Below are positions 60,365 to 64,000 of a DNA stretch of 64,000 nucleotides, piece after piece. How positions within the stretch are numbered: the first letter of the stretch is position 1; each line of letters opens with the position of its first letter. Below the pieces are notes generated by a model. The model ran no database searches and was not told the DNA's origin. It worked only from the letters and a program-made list of their open reading frames with translations. The stretch comes from Toxoplasma gondii ME49 (Eukaryota; Apicomplexa; Conoidasida; Eucoccidiorida; Sarcocystidae). The position numbers were made by a program, and so were the translations under genes. The stretch covers positions 2,815,189 to 2,879,188 of the forward strand of contig NC_031475.1 in NCBI RefSeq assembly GCF_000006565.2, in the 5' to 3' direction.

Positions 60365-62947
60365 CTGGGACCGACTGTTCGCAGGAAACAAACAACCTGC
60401 AGGTGTTGTAGGAGCAGCGCGTAAAACATTGTTTAAAAGATGGAATGTGGGGCCTCGGGCGTTCCTGGGCCACATTTCGGTTTTATCGATTCTTCTTGCC
60501 GTCGAGTGTGCCTGTGCACTGATTTGCTGGGAGGTGATCGTTTACTGGTTGATGAAATCAGCTGCGTTAGCAGATGAAACGGTGATTAAACGTGCTGGGT
60601 TTTTTGTGCTGAAAATGGAGCAATTCACATGCTTCATATGTATAAATGTATACGTATTTCCGTGCCTATGTCCGTATCCCCATGGGCGATCACTCGTCAG
60701 ATGCCGTTTCTTGTAACTGAGCCAACAAGGGAAGCGTCCGCCCTTACGCAACCATCAAGGAGTGGACCCCCGAGTTCTTCTGTACATCCTTCTCAGACAC
60801 GTTGTAGGAATGATCGTGCCTCGATGCTATATGCGGTTCACCAAACGCAGCCATTTCTTAGGAGAGCCGCCGATCAAGATTACAGTGCGACGCGAGATAT
60901 CGTGCCTTCACTAGCGAGTTCCCAGACTCGGCTCTCAGCATATCACCCACTGCGTTTTTTCGTATGATCACACGCATGCACTAGGTAGGCGTATTTCACG
61001 TTGCGAGGCTGAAGCAGTATTCAGCAGCCTACCTGTTACTCACTAGCCTGTCGACTTTAACGCATCAGGCTGTTCTAAGTTCGCTTTGAGCACGATGAAG
61101 AGTCCCAGCTGGCACTGCAAGAAAGTACTCCAAGAGAACCGCTAGGATTCCTTCGGTAGCAATCTGACGCTGCATTTTAATTAAGACTGTCTGAAGCCAA
61201 GATTCGCAAAGAGTACTGTATGTGTGGCGTTGCCTCCGCAAAACACGTTTTTGCCTCCGCGTAACTTCTGCCCAAGGATCTTGGATTCAGACATGCCACA
61301 ATCACGGGCTAGAAATCATCGGCGCATCCAACCATGCAGTTCACAGCGTTATTAATGGAAGCAAAATACTACACTTCATACCTTGCGCGTTGACACTTAG
61401 GTGATTCCAGTGATATTATTGTGTGCAATACATTTGACCAGGCAGTGGCATGAACGCGTCGGGCAACAACCAAGTGTGCAATATGAGAACCGAGATACTC
61501 CTTCTTTGACGGGAGAGAAACGGCCTATGCGTGTTTTAGTGGCTCGTCTCTCAGGTTGGGGGGTGGATGGTAACAATCGACAGCTGTCGTCGCCTCATTC
61601 ACGGTAATTAAAATTACAAACTCTGGCAGTATTCTGGCGCCAACTCCCGGCCACCTGGGGGGAGCGGAACTGCGCAACAATCTTCGCTAATATCAAGGGG
61701 AACGCTGACAACTTCTCGGAGCCTAACCAACTTCCAGGTCGATCGCCAAGTAGGTGACAGGCATTGTTGCCAGGACACGGCCCCAAGTAAGGGCTAGCTT
61801 TCACACGGGCACCGACGACTGGCTTGTGGCGAGACACGTATGTCACCTTCCCGCCTGGGTAGATTCCAGTTGCAAGCGGCACGAATCTTGTTACGCTATT
61901 GTCCAATTGTTGGAGTGTCGCCGGACCTGTAAACCGCTGCATCTGCGCAGAACATTTGGGAATGAGCGGGATAGTGATCTATTCGTGAGCAACTGTCGCT
62001 TTCCTGGATTCACCTGCTGGCTAGCTGCAAAACCCCGTGACAGCGTGTTGAGAAAATTTCCGCCGTTTCCGGTGGTCGCAGGACTTCTTCTCAGGATGCG
62101 CAGCTGTGCCCGAAGAAACACTCCGAACAGAGGTGAGACGTTTAACCTAGACAGCTTTTTCCTTTCCAGGTTCAGCCCGGCGATCATCAAGAGAAAATGC
62201 GTGAGAGCTATGAGTTTATATACCCACCGTAGTGCCTGATAGATTGCCTCCTTGTCCATCTCACACCATCCAACACGATGGACGGGTTGCATACTTCTTG
62301 GGAGTCGCCTCCCAGCAGACGCTTGCCTGCCCCTCCCTTCTTCCAGCCACTAGCATCCTTTGGCCTTGCTATCGCAGCATCGTTAATTATGTTGGTTCAT
62401 ACCGGTAAAGGGGCGGAACCCTGCCAGTTTGCGAACATGCGTGTGTGGTGGTCGTTGGCCAATGTGCATTCTATTTCCTACAGAAGTGTTCTGCAAGACT
62501 TCCCTGCCCGAGACCAGCTGGCATAGACGAAGCATACTCATTTCTTCAATTTCACCTTTTCGTCCAAGTGGACACGGACAATTCACTGATGCCTCACCAA
62601 GTGGAAGTAAAACTGTGTTGTTCCTTTGAGGGCCGTTCTGAAGAGAATGGCGCATAGCACCTACCCAGGAAAGCGCCGGTCATTATTCTGTACCAGCTGT
62701 AACCACAGCTCCTGCGTTCTGCAGTAATATGCGATATATGCAGTAGGCTTCTGGGTCTCCTTTTTATACCTTGGTGACGTTCGCTCGTAAGATTGTGATG
62801 AGTCACCGCCGGTGAGGTACTGCAACAACAGAAATGAATTCGGTGCGCCTGCATACGGGGAGCGGTGGTCCACGCGAATGGGCAGGCGAATGGAGCGATG
62901 GGGAAAGTCGTTATCAGCACGCCGGTACATCGTTGTTACTTGCGAAA
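60365..62947. other. Spacer between the JmjC gene and the secreted-protein gene
   Basis: It holds the JmjC gene 3' UTR at the left and the promoter and 5' UTR of the gene at 62948 at the right. Apart from the short open frame at 62278-62526, listed separately, no gene is supported. I see no repeat or structured element. Confidence 0.45.
62278..62526 (+). CDS. Short ORF with a signal-anchor-like segment, doubtful
   Basis: ATG-initiated frame of 82 codons. After an arginine-containing start it has a hydrophobic stretch (LASFGLAIAASLIMLVHTG) followed by GAEPCQFANM, which looks like a cleavable or anchoring signal such as secreted coccidian proteins carry. It ends soon after without a domain. 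It could be the first exon or a remnant of a secreted-protein gene, or chance. No splice partner was found. Confidence 0.2.
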   Translation: MDGLHTSWESPPSRRLPAPPFFQPLASFGLAIAASLIMLVHTGKGAEPCQFANMRVWWSLANVHSISYRSVLQDFPARDQLA

Positions 62948-63949
62948 ATGCTTTTGGTTTCATTCTGTGTGTTTGCTGTCGGTTCTCTCGTGAACTCGTC
63001 ACATGCATCCGACACATCGGGGCCAAATGTGCACGACCCGGAGAAGCCATGGCCGCGTAGGGAGGAAATTGGGCCACTAATCTCAAGAAAGCCACGTACA
63101 GCTGGCGTTGAACCGGTTGTACCTGTAATCGAGTTGTTAACGGTCTCTCCGTCCGAATATCTGGATGTCCGATCAGCTAATATGGTCACAGAAACAGTTG
63201 ACTCTGATGACACGACAGCAACCTCACGTTCAACACCCGGACCACCACTGGCCCTTTCATCACCTGGTGACGATGACCCTCGAGGGAAAGGCGAGCCTCC
63301 CGAGAAGACCTTTGAACTGGCACCTTTCCTTGAGCGCCGGCCTCATGGCTTGTCTGTCAGCATACGCTCCGAAGATACGCGCCCAAAAGAATTCTCAACT
63401 GACCTAAATACCACCGAATTCCAGGGGTCATCGGAGAAGTTACTTATATCAGACATATCCCCTTCAGCCGACCCGCCACATGCAAATTCTGGCCCAGGTG
63501 CCGATATTAAAGTGCTTAGCAACATGAGCCCGAGTTCTACAGCAGCATCTGACAAGAATTCTGAAGAGCGACATCTGAGACCTCAGCCCTTCCCGGTCGC
63601 TGTACCGTTCCCCGTCCCTTATTATGCTGGCATGTATCCCGCGGTGCCACCTCCCGCCGCTGCCCCAGCGGCGGTTTATACTGGACGGATTGCTGTTCCC
63701 CCTCCGTTTCTGCTTTCACCACTTGCTGCTGGACCGACAGTTCCGGCACCGTCTCCTGCTGTCATCGGAGCGGTTGCTCCACCCACTCTCGCAGCGCCTG
63801 TGATGTATGGACCTCCTGCGATTTCACCAGCAGTTGTGCAAGCGGTTCCGGTGGCTCCCACCGTCCCGGTACAGCAAGTGACAGTGACTGTTACCCCTAC
63901 TGCAGCGCCTGCACCCTTTCTTGCGTGGGTTGTACCTGCTGCACGGTGA
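62948..63949 (+). CDS. Secreted Pro/Val/Ala-rich protein, function unknown
   Basis: Single-exon frame of 333 residues from the ATG at 62948 (context GCGAAAATGC) to the TGA at 63947. I prefer this start because it directly opens a signal peptide (MLLVSFCVFAVGSLVNSSHAS); the upstream in-frame ATG at 62834 would bury it behind 38 polar residues. The middle third is acidic and Ser/Thr-rich (VDSDDTTATSRSTPG). The last third (about 230-333) is low-complexity Pro/Val/Ala (VAVPFPVPYYAGMYPAVPPP, then repeated AP/PAV steps) ending FLAWVVPAAR. There is no further membrane helix and no GPI signal, and there are very few cysteines after the signal. The pattern is common among dense-granule or other secreted coccidian proteins, but I do not recognise the family and assign no function. 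It could be a first exon if splicing occurs beyond the window. Confidence 0.65.
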   Translation: MLLVSFCVFAVGSLVNSSHASDTSGPNVHDPEKPWPRREEIGPLISRKPRTAGVEPVVPVIELLTVSPSEYLDVRSANMVTETVDSDDTTATSRSTPGPPLALSSPGDDDPRGKGEPPEKTFELAPFLERRPHGLSVSIRSEDTRPKEFSTDLNTTEFQGSSEKLLISDISPSADPPHANSGPGADIKVLSNMSPSSTAASDKNSEERHLRPQPFPVAVPFPVPYYAGMYPAVPPPAAAPAAVYTGRIAVPPPFLLSPLAAGPTVPAPSPAVIGAVAPPTLAAPVMYGPPAISPAVVQAVPVAPTVPVQQVTVTVTPTAAPAPFLAWVVPAAR

Positions 63950-64000
63950 CAGTCTGTTCTTGGTGTCGCTTGGCAGTTGATGGCTTTCGGACGTTCTTCC
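63950..64000. other. 3' flank at the window edge
   Basis: Only 51 bases follow the stop codon of the secreted-protein gene, and they show no feature. Confidence 0.4.

Noticed and set aside
1..64000. CRISPR arrays, tRNA genes, bacterial operons or insertion sequences
   Set aside because: No regularly spaced repeats, no tRNA-like A and B boxes that I could fold, and no terminal inverted repeats were seen. The tyrosine recombinase has introns and no flanking attachment repeats that I could find, so I do not call a mobile element.

Overview
This window is nuclear DNA from a coccidian apicomplexan, almost certainly Toxoplasma gondii or a close tissue-cyst relative (Hammondia, Neospora). The evidence is a tandem cluster of SRS (SAG1-related sequence) surface-antigen genes with GPI tails, an FtsH protease whose architecture matches the apicoplast protease FtsH1, intron-rich genes with long Ser/Glu/Arg-rich insertions, GCATGC and TCGGCTTATATT promoter elements typical of Toxoplasma, and (TA)n microsatellites. 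Exon boundaries were worked out by hand from GT/GC..AG sites, reading phase and protein-family conservation. For every multi-exon gene the summed exon length is a whole number of codons.

Layout. Positions 1-11 kb hold an SRS array on the + strand: an intact gene (1016-2470), a copy broken by one in-frame TGA (3911-5758) that carries a nearly perfect 390-bp internal tandem duplication, a heavily decayed copy (about 6310-7629), and a second intact gene (9302-10774). Duplicated flanking blocks show that the array grew by unit duplication. Next, on the - strand, come FtsH1 (12648-19496), a RecQ-family DNA helicase (21563-29080) and ribosomal protein eS21 (32395-33589). An AT-rich block at about 30.7-31.2 kb may be an organellar insertion.

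The most striking gene is on the + strand at 36274-43425: an 11-exon tyrosine recombinase of the phage integrase/XerC type. It has an N-terminal SAP motif, a zinc ribbon split by an intron, a core-binding domain and a nearly complete catalytic set: Arg, Lys, [Tyr where His is expected], Arg, His and the Tyr nucleophile. Convergent to it is a DBP9/DDX56-type DEAD-box helicase for ribosome biogenesis (45160-54710, - strand, 12 exons). Divergent from that is a JmjC-domain protein resembling the tRNA wybutosine hydroxylase TYW5 (55971-60364, + strand, 5 exons). The right end holds a proline/valine/alanine-rich protein with a signal peptide (62948-63949).

The left cluster is surface-antigen biology, probably host attachment and immune interaction. 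The centre and right are mostly conserved housekeeping genes: plastid proteolysis, DNA repair, translation, ribosome assembly and tRNA modification. The recombinase is the outlier, a mobile-element-type enzyme that has become a normal spliced nuclear gene.
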